Below, piece after piece: positions 1 to 7,768 of a DNA stretch of 38,128 nt. Source of the DNA: Bartonella rattaustraliani AUST/NH4 (GTDB taxonomy: Bacteria; Pseudomonadota; Alphaproteobacteria; Rhizobiales; Rhizobiaceae); contig NZ_CALW02000025.1 in NCBI RefSeq assembly GCF_000312565.1, positions 1-38,128 on the forward strand, given 5' to 3'. The translations under genes were made by a program, and so were the position numbers. The notes below the pieces were generated by a model, which was not told the origin of the DNA, made no database searches, and was given only the letters and a program-made list of their open reading frames with translations. The first letter of the stretch is position 1. Every line of letters begins with the position of its first letter.

Positions 1-170
1 GTCCGCAACTCCCGCAAGCACATACCCACCATGCATGCACCCGAGACCATCACTGCGCTGCTGCAAAACTCCAGCATTGCCGCCCAAAACCGCAAGCACA
101 TGCCCACTACGCTCGCACCCGAAACCGTCACCCTGTTGTGGCAAAACTCCAGCATTGCCGCCCACAAAAG
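1..170. repeat. 78-bp in-frame tandem repeat inside tilS
   Basis: The block ccagcattgccgccc occurs at 71 and 149, and cgcaagcacat at 13 and 91, both exactly 78 bases apart. This is 26 codons, so the tilS frame stays open. Read on the minus strand each unit encodes GGNAGVL, then a Q/R-rich turn, then GHVLA or GYVLA. About two units are visible and the array may continue beyond position 1. The unit is not something I associate with other TilS proteins. Confidence 0.8.
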
Positions 171-639
171 ACTTTTTACGCCTCCTCAGTTCTTGCTTCC
201 ACCCCTCAACACCCTTTTGGAAACGCTGGTATCGCATCTGATAAGTTTCAACCTGATCATTCAGTGTATGACCTGTCATAATAAGTGAGGCGCCTTGTTT
301 TTGCGCTTCTTGAAACAAAAGATCATAACGTGCAACACGGGCACTTAAAGCGATACACGTTTTTGGCTTTTCCCCTTCCCATCGCACAATGACATGTTTA
401 ATGCGATGCGCACGACAAATTTCTGCAACTTTTTCCGCCTCACGTGCTGATTCTTGACGCAATTGATGATCAATGGTAACAGCAATGATTTCTGGAGGAA
501 AAGAGAGAGTTTTCAAATAATCTTTGACCAAAAAGAGCAAAGCTAAAGAATCACCCCCCCCTGAAACTGCAAGCATCACTTTCTCACACTGGATAAAATC
601 CGATATTTGAAAGAGATCTCCTGCGAGCCTAATGTGCAC
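1..639 (-). CDS. tilS: tRNA(Ile)-lysidine synthase TilS, N-terminal part (cut by window edge)
   Basis: TilS converts the wobble cytidine of tRNA-Ile(CAU) to lysidine in an ATP-dependent reaction. The minus-strand frame carries the PP-loop ATPase motif SGGGDS close to its N-terminus, followed by IDHQLRQES and TGHTLNDQVET, all typical of TilS. No stop is met before position 1, so the C-terminus lies outside the window. I place the start at GTG 639 because a purine-rich AGGGTGGAG lies about 10 bases upstream; GTG 654 is the alternative. The start overlaps the end of cpoB by about 11 bases, so the two genes are probably co-transcribed. The pal-cpoB-tilS order is usual in Rhizobiales. The visible C-terminal portion carries an unusual in-frame 78-bp tandem repeat, described separately. 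Confidence 0.85.
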   Translation of the reverse strand, partial: MHIRLAGDLFQISDFIQCEKVMLAVSGGGDSLALLFLVKDYLKTLSFPPEIIAVTIDHQLRQESAREAEKVAEICRAHRIKHVIVRWEGEKPKTCIALSARVARYDLLFQEAQKQGASLIMTGHTLNDQVETYQMRYQRFQKGVEGWKQELRRRKKSFVGGNAGVLPQQGDGFGCERSGHVLAVLGGNAGVLQQRSDGLGCMHGGYVLAGVAD

Positions 640-1882
640 GATGAACAGCTCCACCCTTCTTTAAAGGTTTACAAAAGGCAAATGCGAGCGTGTCATGTTT
701 TGATTTTTTTGCAAAGGCTTTCTTACAAACCTCTTTATTCTGATCAAGAGCAACCATACACATTGCTAATTTCAGCAAAACTTCAGAAGTGTAGAGTTTC
801 TTTTTATCTATATACCATGCAGTCAAATAAACTTGTGCTGCTTCATGATAACGCTTTTGTCCCAACAAGGATTCCGCCAACCAAAACAAAACATCATCAC
901 TTAAAGGATCTTTTTTATAACGATGTTGAAAAGCGCAAAACGTTTTTTCAGCTTCAGCATAATTGGCAGCAAGGATAAAATCATAACCTTTTTTATACAA
1001 GACCTTAGAAGAAAGAAGAGGATCCTCTTTCTCCTGACTCAATTCCGCACGATTGCTTTTTTCATGTATTTTCTCTAAACGCTCCTGCGTTTTCTGCAAA
1101 TGGCTTTCATAATCATGGCTTCCTGCCTCAGCAATCGTTTTTTGGTTATCTTGCGTGTTATGTGTCTGAACCGCTTCTTCCTGTGCCACCTGCAAGTTTT
1201 CATCTAAAGTCGCACTCTCGGCAGCACAAGAATAAACAGAAGAATGTTCTTTATCAAAAAGCTGGTGGAATTGCTTTTGAACACCCTGTAGGTTGTTTTT
1301 CTCAAGAACTATGCGTATGTTATGCAAAAGTTTATCCAAATCATAATCTTTAAACAAAGTATTCTGATTCTCTAAGATAAACTCTCGGCTATGAATCATC
1401 CCCTGAAATGAGAGAGCACTCGCATCATCCACATAAATTTTCTCCACAACTGCATCAGAAGCTTTACTCATCACGCCCGAATCCCCTTCTGAACCACCGG
1501 TTGCTTTTTCTACAACAGAACCAGCTGCCTTATTCACCGCATCAACTGCTTTGTCTACAACCTCAGAAGCTTTATTCACGACATCAGACACCCCTTCTGA
1601 TTCACCGGTTGCTTTTTCTACAACAGAACCAGCTGCCTTATTCACCGCATCAACTGCTTTGTCTACAACCTCAGAAGCTTTATTCACGGCATCAGAAGCC
1701 CTCTCCGCAGTAGCAGGCGCTTGATCTGCAGCATCAGGCGCCTTATCCGTAACATGAGGAGCCTTGTCATCAGTAGAATACTGAGAAGCCTTTCGTGCTG
1801 CACTCTGCGCAGATGATGTAAAACAAGCTACGAGCACTGCCAGACAAAAGAAAATTTTCCAATTTTTACGATACATCCACAT
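629..1882 (-). CDS. cpoB: Cell division coordinator CpoB (YbgF), Tol-Pal associated
   Basis: CpoB/YbgF is a periplasmic TPR protein that links the Tol-Pal complex to peptidoglycan synthesis at the septum. The 417-aa product begins with a cleavable signal peptide (hydrophobic FFCLAVLVACF, likely cleavage after SAQSA near residue 28). The last 120 residues or so form the conserved TPR region (YKKGYDFILAANYAEAEKTF, then LFWLAESLLGQKRYHEAAQ). Between them is a long low-complexity stretch including two copies of a 36-aa repeat rich in VNKASEVVDKAV, then a coiled-coil-like Q/E-rich part. This makes the protein longer than a typical YbgF. It lies downstream of pal on the same strand and just upstream of tilS. 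A truncated second copy of its 5' end lies directly upstream. Confidence 0.88.
   Translation of the reverse strand: MWMYRKNWKIFFCLAVLVACFTSSAQSAARKASQYSTDDKAPHVTDKAPDAADQAPATAERASDAVNKASEVVDKAVDAVNKAAGSVVEKATGESEGVSDVVNKASEVVDKAVDAVNKAAGSVVEKATGGSEGDSGVMSKASDAVVEKIYVDDASALSFQGMIHSREFILENQNTLFKDYDLDKLLHNIRIVLEKNNLQGVQKQFHQLFDKEHSSVYSCAAESATLDENLQVAQEEAVQTHNTQDNQKTIAEAGSHDYESHLQKTQERLEKIHEKSNRAELSQEKEDPLLSSKVLYKKGYDFILAANYAEAEKTFCAFQHRYKKDPLSDDVLFWLAESLLGQKRYHEAAQVYLTAWYIDKKKLYTSEVLLKLAMCMVALDQNKEVCKKAFAKKSKHDTLAFAFCKPLKKGGAVHRAH
1491..1706. repeat. Two tandem 108-bp repeats in cpoB
   Basis: The segment around caccggttgctttttctaca recurs 108 bases apart (near 1495 and 1603). It encodes two nearly identical 36-aa blocks (NKASEVVDKAVDAVNKAAGS, then VVEKATG). 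The period is a multiple of three, so the repeat can change length without breaking the gene. Confidence 0.85.
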
Positions 1883-1907
1883 GCTTTCCTTCCCTCAAGC
1901 GTCAATC

Positions 1908-2237
1908 TCAATCCGTAGCATCAGGTATCTGATCTATAGCATCAAGCGTCTGATCTACAGTATCAGGGGATTGATCTGCGGTATCAGGTGTCTGATCCGC
2001 AGCATCAAGCGTCTGATCTACAGTATCAGGGGATTGATCTGCGGTATCAGGTGTCTGATCTACAGCATCAGGGGCTTGATCTGCGGTATCAGGTGTCTTG
2101 TCTGCAGCATGAGGAACCTTGTCATCAGTAGAATACTGAGAAGCCTTTCGTGCTGCACTCTGCGCAGATGATGTAAAACAAGCTACGAGCACTGCTAAAC
2201 AAAAGAAAATTTTCCAATTTTTACGATACATCCACAT
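1908..2237 (-). pseudogene. Truncated duplicate of the cpoB 5' end with heptad repeats
   Basis: The first 40 or so residues are identical or nearly so to CpoB, including the whole signal peptide and the sequence QSAARKASQYSTDDK. The leader DNA just upstream of the start is copied as well (ccttccctcaa lies before both starts). After residue 40 the frame continues as seven-residue units of the type TPDTADQ, SPDTVDQ, TLDAADQ, grouped into a 21-aa super-unit present twice, and then stops. The TPR domain is missing, so this is not a working CpoB. It could still make a secreted, acidic 109-aa repeat peptide: the frame is intact and the start region matches that of the real gene. Tandem duplication of the gene edge is the simplest origin. 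Confidence 0.75.
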
Positions 2238-2312
2238 GCTCTCCTTCCCTCAAAAGTCAATCTTATAATTTACTTATAATTTAAACAAACCATTTGTTTT
2301 TTCAATGAACAT

Positions 2313-2819
2313 TCATTGACGAACAACTGTCACCGCACGTCGATTTTGGTTCCAGCAAGAAATATCATCACACACTGCTACTGGTCTTTCTTTCCCGTAA
2401 GAAATTGTTTGAATCCGCTGTGCAGACACACCAAGAGAAATCAAATAATTACGCACAGCAACAGCACGACGTTGTCCAAGCGCCAAATTATATTCACGTG
2501 TTCCCCGCTCATCAGCATGACCTTCGATCATAATAGAATAATAAGGATAACGAAGCAACCATTCTGCTTGACGCATTAAAACACGTGCAGCGTCAGGCTT
2601 AATTGAGGAAGAATCAAGACTAAAGAAAATACGGTCACCAACATTAACCGTAAACTCTTTCCCCGAACCTTCCATAATCTGAGAACCACCAGCGCTATTG
2701 AAGTAAGAGCCATTCATACCGTTGAGAGCACCAACATTTCTTTTGTCACAACCAACCAAAGACAATGAAAAAAAGAGAACAACAACGAAAGGATGAAAGA
2801 TATTTTTTATAGAGCGCAT
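2313..2819 (-). CDS. pal: Peptidoglycan-associated lipoprotein Pal
   Basis: Pal is an outer-membrane lipoprotein that binds peptidoglycan and interacts with TolB. The 168-aa product has a lipoprotein signal peptide ending in the lipobox LVGC (Cys24). It is followed by a linker and a C-terminal OmpA-like domain with IFFSLDSSSI, EGHADERGTREYN, LGQRRA and the terminal NQNRRAVTV. Length and motifs match the family. A good ribosome site (aaggag) lies about 8 bases before the ATG. pal is usually directly downstream of tolB; here tolB is about 33 kb away on the other strand, so pal must have its own promoter in the 200-bp gap before trcR. Confidence 0.95.
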   Translation of the reverse strand: MRSIKNIFHPFVVVLFFSLSLVGCDKRNVGALNGMNGSYFNSAGGSQIMEGSGKEFTVNVGDRIFFSLDSSSIKPDAARVLMRQAEWLLRYPYYSIMIEGHADERGTREYNLALGQRRAVAVRNYLISLGVSAQRIQTISYGKERPVAVCDDISCWNQNRRAVTVVRQ

Positions 2820-3019
2820 AGAGCGATTCTCCTTATAAATTGGGAGTTGAAAAAACTATTTTTCCAACAACACTTTAAAAATTAAATGTTAATTCCTCAT
2901 GAAGACATAATATTCTCTCTATTCTCTTACTTTTTCTGCCATCACTTTAAATCCACACTGTTTTTCACACGCAGCTTCTCGCATCCCAACGAAAAACTGC
3001 GCTTGTTCTTGACCGTGCA

Positions 3020-3724
3020 TTATTCTGTTTCTGCATCACTATCCTGACGGTCTTTTTGCAAAGAGTTTAACTTTGCAAAAACTTTATCGGCATCAAAGTT
3101 CTTGTTAAGATCATCTTTCCCCTCACCTTCTTCATGCAACGCAATATTTTCTGTCACCGAAGCGGGAAGCAAAGATGCATCTTCCTCTGTAGAAACAGGA
3201 CGATTTTTTGCAGCCCGCTGGAGTTCAAAGTCGAAATCAATTTGTGAACAAAGCCCCAACCCCACAGGATCAAGAGGCACCAAGTTCGCACTATTCCAAT
3301 GAGTTCTCAAGCGAATTTGTTCAATGGTTGCTTTTGTTGTTCCAATAAGGCGTGCAATCTGTGCATCTTTCAATTCAGGATGATTCATCACCAACCACAA
3401 AATACCATTGGGGCGATCTTGGCGTCGAGAAAGAGGGATATAACGTGCGCCTTTACGTTTTTTTTCTGGAATGCGAACCTTGGACTCGGAAATTTTTAAG
3501 CGTGCATTTTGATCAGCCTCCACACGCGCAATTTCACTGCGTGTCAATTGCCCAGAGTTAATAGGGTTTAACCCCTTAATACCATGAGCAGCTTCACCAT
3601 CGGCAATAGCTTTCACTTCTAACACATGCAATTTACAAAACTCTGCAATCTGATCAAAAGAAAGCGCTGTATTATCAACCAACCAAACAGCTGTTGCTTT
3701 GGGCATCAAAAGTTGCGTTGCCAT
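3020..3724 (-). CDS. trcR: TrcR-like cell-cycle transcriptional regulator (DUF1013)
   Basis: The 234-aa protein matches the alphaproteobacterial DUF1013 family as I recall it: MPKATAVWLVDNTALSFDQIA at the N-terminus, GIKGLNPI, the basic block IPEKKRKGARY, PLSRRQDRPN, then a helix-turn-helix-like HPELKDAQIARLIGTTKATI. In Caulobacter the family is called TrcR and is described as a cell-cycle transcriptional regulator. The C-terminal 60 residues are acidic and of low complexity. The gene lies 200 bp upstream of pal on the same strand and is divergent from yebC. Identity to the family is clear; the regulatory role is taken from the family. Confidence 0.85.
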   Translation of the reverse strand: MATQLLMPKATAVWLVDNTALSFDQIAEFCKLHVLEVKAIADGEAAHGIKGLNPINSGQLTRSEIARVEADQNARLKISESKVRIPEKKRKGARYIPLSRRQDRPNGILWLVMNHPELKDAQIARLIGTTKATIEQIRLRTHWNSANLVPLDPVGLGLCSQIDFDFELQRAAKNRPVSTEEDASLLPASVTENIALHEEGEGKDDLNKNFDADKVFAKLNSLQKDRQDSDAETE

Positions 3725-4111
3725 CTTTATAATATCCTCTTAAATTTGCCTCTTTTTAAGGTTTGCCTTTATTGAAGGCTGATTATCGCTCGTATTTGAG
3801 CACGGGGGTCTTTTGATATGTCAGGCACCCTTTACCCACTTTGGATAGGTGAGAGAGACATGGAATAAACCATTTTTGCCATAAAATTACATTCTGTTAT
3901 AACCTGATTTTTGACAAACGACAAGAGAGCTATCTTTCAATGACCCTCAAGTGAGTCTCTTTACCTTTGAGATGAATTTTCTTATAAAGAATTTATTCGA
4001 TAACTTCACCTCATATTGCAGCACATTTCATTTTGGTGGAATTCGTGTTGTATTGCCTTAAACTTAAGGCGCCCCGATTGAAAGGAAAGCCCTCAAACTG
4101 GAAGGAAGACT
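3725..4111. other. Divergent intergenic region trcR / yebC
   Basis: These 387 bp separate two divergent genes and should hold both promoters. A TTGACA box is visible near 3912 on the plus strand, but no convincing -10 box lies 16-18 bases downstream. No gene, RNA or repeat is evident. Confidence 0.4.
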
Positions 4112-4858
4112 ATGGCAGGCCATTCACAATTTAAAAATATTATGCACCGTAAAGGGCGCCAAGATGCAATGCGCTCGAAAATATTTTCTAAGCTTGCACG
4201 CGAAATTACAGTTGCAGCCAAACAAGGTTCCCCTGATCCAGCGATGAATCCACGCCTAAGATTGGCGGTTCAGAATGCTAAGGCACAATCAATGCCAAAA
4301 GATAACATTGAACGCGCCATTAAGAAAGCCTCAGGGGGGGATGTCGAAAATTATGATGAAGTGCGCTATGAAGGATATGGTCCAGGGGGTGTTGCAGTAA
4401 TTGTGGAAGCTTTAACCGATAACCGCAACCGGACTGCTTCCAACGTGCGGGCAGCTTTTACCAAATCAGGTGGAGCCCTAGGAGAAACGGGATCCGTGAG
4501 CTTTATGTTTCATCGGATCGGTGAGATCATCTATAAACCAGAAGCAGGAACAGCAGACAGCATCATGGAAGCCGCCATCGAAGCGGGCGCCGAAGATGTG
4601 CAATCAGACGAGACCGAACACCATATCATCTGCGCGTTTGAAAATATTGGTGAAGTTTCTAAAATACTTGAAGCAAAACTTGGGGAAGCAGAATCCATCA
4701 AAACGATTTGGAAGACCGCAACCCTTGCACCCATAGATGAAGAAAAAGCAGTATCCGTTTTACGGCTTATTTCAACATTAGAAGAAGATGATGATGTGCA
4801 AAATGTTTATGCTAATTTTGATGTCAGTGATGAAATTTTAGCAAAACTCTCTGTATAA
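4112..4858 (+). CDS. yebC: YebC/PmpR family protein
   Basis: The 248-aa product begins [19 protein letters not shown] and carries [48 protein letters not shown] and the acidic C-terminal [14 protein letters not shown], all hallmarks of the YebC family. Members act as transcriptional regulators or as translation factors that relieve ribosome stalling. Length is normal. A strong ribosome site (ggaagg) lies just upstream of the ATG. yebC is commonly next to ruvC; here about 23 kb lies between them. Confidence 0.95.
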   Translation: MAGHSQFKNIMHRKGRQDAMRSKIFSKLAREITVAAKQGSPDPAMNPRLRLAVQNAKAQSMPKDNIERAIKKASGGDVENYDEVRYEGYGPGGVAVIVEALTDNRNRTASNVRAAFTKSGGALGETGSVSFMFHRIGEIIYKPEAGTADSIMEAAIEAGAEDVQSDETEHHIICAFENIGEVSKILEAKLGEAESIKTIWKTATLAPIDEEKAVSVLRLISTLEEDDDVQNVYANFDVSDEILAKLSV

Positions 4859-4869
4859 TCTCCATGAAA

Positions 4870-4985
4870 TCACCGCATAAAATAGGCGCAACATAAGTTA
4901 AGTTTGAAATGAGAAAAGCTTACAATCTTCCGCGCTATGATTCAAAGTGAATAACAATAAATAATCTTTATAAATCAACATATTA
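4870..4985 (-). repeat. Copy of the integrase leader repeat, inverted
   Basis: Read on the minus strand this segment matches the leader found before the integrase 5' ends at 6750 and 9650: gatttataaagatt, then cttgaatcat-type sequence, then a run like gattgtaag..tctcatttcaaa. The integrase reading frame itself is absent here. Confidence 0.6.
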
Positions 4986-5590
4986 ATGCATAATCATATT
5001 GAGAGGTTCGTATGAGCTTTAAAGTTCTTTCTCAAACCCTTTATTCCTCTATTAATCCCATTTGTAAAGTATTTTGATTGGCCACAAGCGCTGACATATT
5101 AAAGATGTAAGAGAATAATTTTATCTATCGTCAAAGGCATTTTAAATGATGCATTACCCCTATCAGTTTATGTGTGCATTTTAGAGGGTGCGAAAGATGA
5201 AGGATCGGAACCTTTTCGTGTAGAAAAAAAGAGGCTCTCATGGAAGAGAGCACACACAATGATGATTTTATGGGGATTGTTTTATAGAGATTATTTTATG
5301 CACTTGGTTTGTATAGCATAAGCGGGATGAGCATGATGGTAAAACCAGAGAAAATCCGCAACAAGTTCTTTGTAAAACTTGAAAGGCGGATTTTTCCTTA
5401 AAAGAATACTTATTTATGCGATAATGCTGAAGAAAGTGTTCTGGTTTGCTCCCGGAGGAGTGACAGCATGTTGACGAGCGCGTTGATTAGCGTAAAGTTT
5501 GGAAATTCAAGCCTTCCCAGGCCAACCCACTATCCATTCATCAAAAAAGCGCTTATAACGTTTGGTTTGTAACATGCGCTTTGTAACGTT
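4986..5590. other. Gene-poor stretch, possible decayed minus-strand gene end
   Basis: No intact gene is seen. On the minus strand between about 5575 and 5400 an interrupted frame reads FFDEWIVGWPGKA, then a stop, then in another phase YANQRARQHAVTPPGANQN. It looks like the end of a decayed coding sequence that I cannot name. It precedes a terminator-like hairpin at 5224-5251 on the same strand, which fits the idea of a lost gene. Confidence 0.35.
5224..5251 (-). terminator. Rho-independent terminator-like hairpin, minus strand
   Basis: Read on the minus strand, GCTCTC and GAGAGC form a 6-bp stem with a 6-base loop, followed by CTC and seven T residues. This is a good intrinsic terminator shape. 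No intact minus-strand gene lies upstream of it. Confidence 0.6.
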
Positions 5591-5599
5591 CAACGAGGT

Positions 5600-5930
5600 G
5601 CGGTTTGAATACAAAATATTGATTCATAATGATTTTTTATCGTTTCTCACCTTGAATCATAGCCCCGAAGATTGTTTGTAAGATTCTCTCATCTCAAATC
5701 ACTTTATGTTGAATCAATTTTATTCACTTAAGCTTTACGCCATAAGCGGGGTTGGCATAGGGGTAAAAAGTACAGAGGAAAGAGGGAAAATGCCTCTCAT
5801 AAACCGCCTTCAGCAGGGGCTGTCGCAACACCTATGCGTTGGTCAATATACCATGAGCCGGTCAAGAGGATCATAGTGCCGACTTGTCATAACACCATAA
5901 GCTGATAAAGAGAATAACAGTGCTGGTTTG
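5600..5930 (+). pseudogene. Decayed tyrosine integrase 5' end with leader
   Basis: The leader (gattcataatgattttttat onward) is followed by atgcctctcataaaccgcct at about 5790, the same start as the better-preserved integrase fragment at 6917. The frame reads MPLINRLQQGLSQH and then decays. Only short traces of the DUF4102-type N-terminal domain remain up to about 5930, where aldolase sequence begins. Confidence 0.65.
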
Positions 5931-5937
5931 TGAAGAG

Positions 5938-6507
5938 GTAGCTGAAAAAACTCAAGCTCTCAAACAGATCCTTTCCACTGTGTTTCAAGGAAGCGTATTG
6001 CTTTCTGGAGAGTAATCTGATGAAGAAACAGGAGGATAATCGGTTAGCGACGGCGCATTAATCTGTCATCAATGCTTTGAGCGCTTTGCCTTGGAAAATG
6101 AACTTTTTCTGAATCGATAGGCATTACACACCGCTGCCTTGAAAGCATGGGCTGAAAAAGATGAAAATATTGCTGCAATTCTCAAACAGATCCTTTCCGC
6201 TGTATTTCAAGGAAGTGTATTGCTTTCTGGAGAGTAATCTGATGAAAAAACAGGAGGATAATCGGTTAGCGACGGCGCATTAATCTGTCATCAATGCTTT
6301 GAGCGCTTTGCCTTGGAAAATGAACTTTTTCTGAATCGATAGGCATTACACGCCTCTGCCTTGAAAGCATGGACTGGAAAAGATGAAAAGATTGCTGCTG
6401 CACAAGAAGCTTTTTGTTACCGTGCACGTATGAACCATTTAGCTGCTTTGGGGAAATGGACAAAAGATCCGAAGAGGATAAAAGACCTAGAAAAATCTCT
6501 CTCCTAA
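5938..6507 (+). pseudogene. Class I fructose-bisphosphate aldolase 3' end, tandemly duplicated and broken
   Basis: Across frameshifts the plus strand reads EVAEKTQALKQIL, VLLSGE, SDEET, INALSALPWKM, and then [34 protein letters not shown] and a stop at about 6507. This is the C-terminal third of class I fructose-bisphosphate aldolase, where [29 protein letters not shown] and ALKAWAGK are conserved. The sugar-binding LSGGQS and SYGRA parts are destroyed by stops and frameshifts, so the fragment cannot be active. Two copies lie head to tail (period 222 bp); only the second reaches the natural C-terminus. A better-preserved copy of the same 3' end lies at 37689. A functional aldolase gene is presumably elsewhere in the genome. 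Confidence 0.75.
5959..6402. repeat. 222-bp direct tandem duplication
   Basis: ctcaaacagatcctttcc occurs at 5959 and again at 6181. The segments that follow are almost identical for 222 bp (shared: gaggataatcggttagcgac and cattaatctgtcatcaatgc). The few differences include atattgctgcaatt against agattgctgctgca at the junctions. High identity between two broken copies means the duplication is younger than the inactivating mutations they share. Confidence 0.85.
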
Positions 6508-6739
6508 AAAAGAGAAGACACCGTGTTTAGAGAAAGCATGTTGAGAGGTTCTGTGTGTTGCGTTTAGAGATTATGGGAGCGGCGTGGATAAATTATGTGC
6601 ATTGTTGCTCTGAGAATCGCTTTTCTTTCTTGAGAGAAATCTTGTTTCGTGACAGCTTCTCTTGCTTCCTATCATTACGGTTTACACAAGCATTAAGCAG
6701 CTTTCATTTTTCTTCATTCTATGCAAAAGCCCCGCTTGT

Positions 6740-7336
6740 AAAAGACAACACATTGATTTATAATGATAAATCATCGTTATCCAACTTGAATCATGCCCCC
6801 GAATATTGTAAGATTCTCTCATTTCAAATCACTTCATATTGAATCAATTTTATTCATTTAGCTTTATGCCATAAGGGGGGGTAGATGGGTAAAAATTATA
6901 GAGGAAAGGAGGGAAAATGCCTCTCATAAACCGCCTTCAGCAGGGGCTGGCGCAACATTGGGAGCTATATAATGATGGTGCCGGCTTGTACCTTCATAAG
7001 CGTAAAGATGGTGGCGCTCAGTGGCTTTATCGTTATACAATTCACGGGCGCCGTCGTGAAATGGGCTTAGGTTCCCTAAGACATGTCTCTTTAAAACAAG
7101 CCCGTGAACATGCAACACGGTGGCGTTCTGTTTTACATGAGGATCGTGCCCCCATTAATAAAGCGGGGCACTCTCATTTTTTATTTTTTATAAAATCTCA
7201 AATCGCAAATGCTGTTAAACTGCACTTGCTCACTCTTTTAAAACAGATCAATTGCTTCTCGTGTACAATCCACTCATCAGGAAACAAACCTTCACTGAGA
7301 CTTGATCGAGTATTTGCCCTTGATGGTCAGAGGTAA
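6740..7336 (+). pseudogene. Truncated tyrosine recombinase/integrase, N-terminal domain only
   Basis: A leader shared with other integrase fragments (6750-6900) precedes an ATG at 6917 with a good ribosome site (ggaaagga). The frame reads MPLINRLQQGLAQHWELYND, AGLYLHKRKDGGAQWLYRY, GRRREMGLGSLRHVSLKQAR and HATRWRSVLHEDRAPI. This is the DUF4102-type arm-binding domain of phage/island integrases. After about residue 82 the similarity ends and the frame runs through unrelated sequence to 7336. The core-binding and catalytic domains (with the R-H-R-Y residues) are missing, so it cannot recombine DNA. It is the best-preserved of at least five such 5' fragments here. Confidence 0.75.
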
Positions 7337-7340
7337 ATCT

Positions 7341-7562
7341 TTAAAGTCCAAGACTGCCAAAACGATTTTTGAATTTAGAAACACGACCACCACGATCAAC
7401 AAGTGTTTGCGCCCCACCGGTCCACGCTGGATGGGTTCTTGGATCGATATCTAGATTAAGAACGCCCCCTTCCTTTCCCCAAGTGGAGCGGGTTGTATAT
7501 TGGGTCCCATCCGTCATAACAACGGTAATTTTGTGATAGTTGGGATGAATATTCGCTTTCAT
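7341..7562 (-). CDS. rpmE: 50S ribosomal protein L31
   Basis: The 73-aa product ([20 protein letters not shown], then [31 protein letters not shown]) is ribosomal protein L31 of the large subunit. The zinc-binding cysteines of the C+ type are absent, so this is the zinc-independent C- form. Length and C-terminus are normal. It is transcribed divergently from the ABC exporter gene, an arrangement I recall from other Rhizobiales. Confidence 0.95.
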   Translation of the reverse strand: MKANIHPNYHKITVVMTDGTQYTTRSTWGKEGGVLNLDIDPRTHPAWTGGAQTLVDRGGRVSKFKNRFGSLGL

Positions 7563-7768
7563 GCGTCAAAACCTTTTGCATTTACAGAACAAAATGGCAC
7601 TTTTTTAAGTGCACTTCCTTTGTCTTTTTGATAAATTAAGTAAATTACTCTTTCTATAACTGAGCATGCATCAAAAAACAAGTGTTCAAGATATATCATT
7701 ATATCAACAACAGTTATAGAAGATTGTATTATGTTTTATAGATAACCCAATTGAATGAGCGAAATTTT

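Noticed and set aside
31-288. Plus-strand frames at the window start
   Set aside because: They lie opposite tilS, whose PP-loop and conserved motifs on the minus strand are clear; the repeated DNA keeps the opposite strand open.
2303-2318. Perfect inverted repeat CAATGAA-ca-TTCATTG at the pal stop, considered as a terminator
   Set aside because: It overlaps the pal stop codon and on the minus strand is followed by A residues, not T; the 2-base loop is too small for a good hairpin.
6266-6463. 65-codon minus-strand frame
   Set aside because: Antisense of the broken aldolase fragment; the plus-strand reading explains the sequence.
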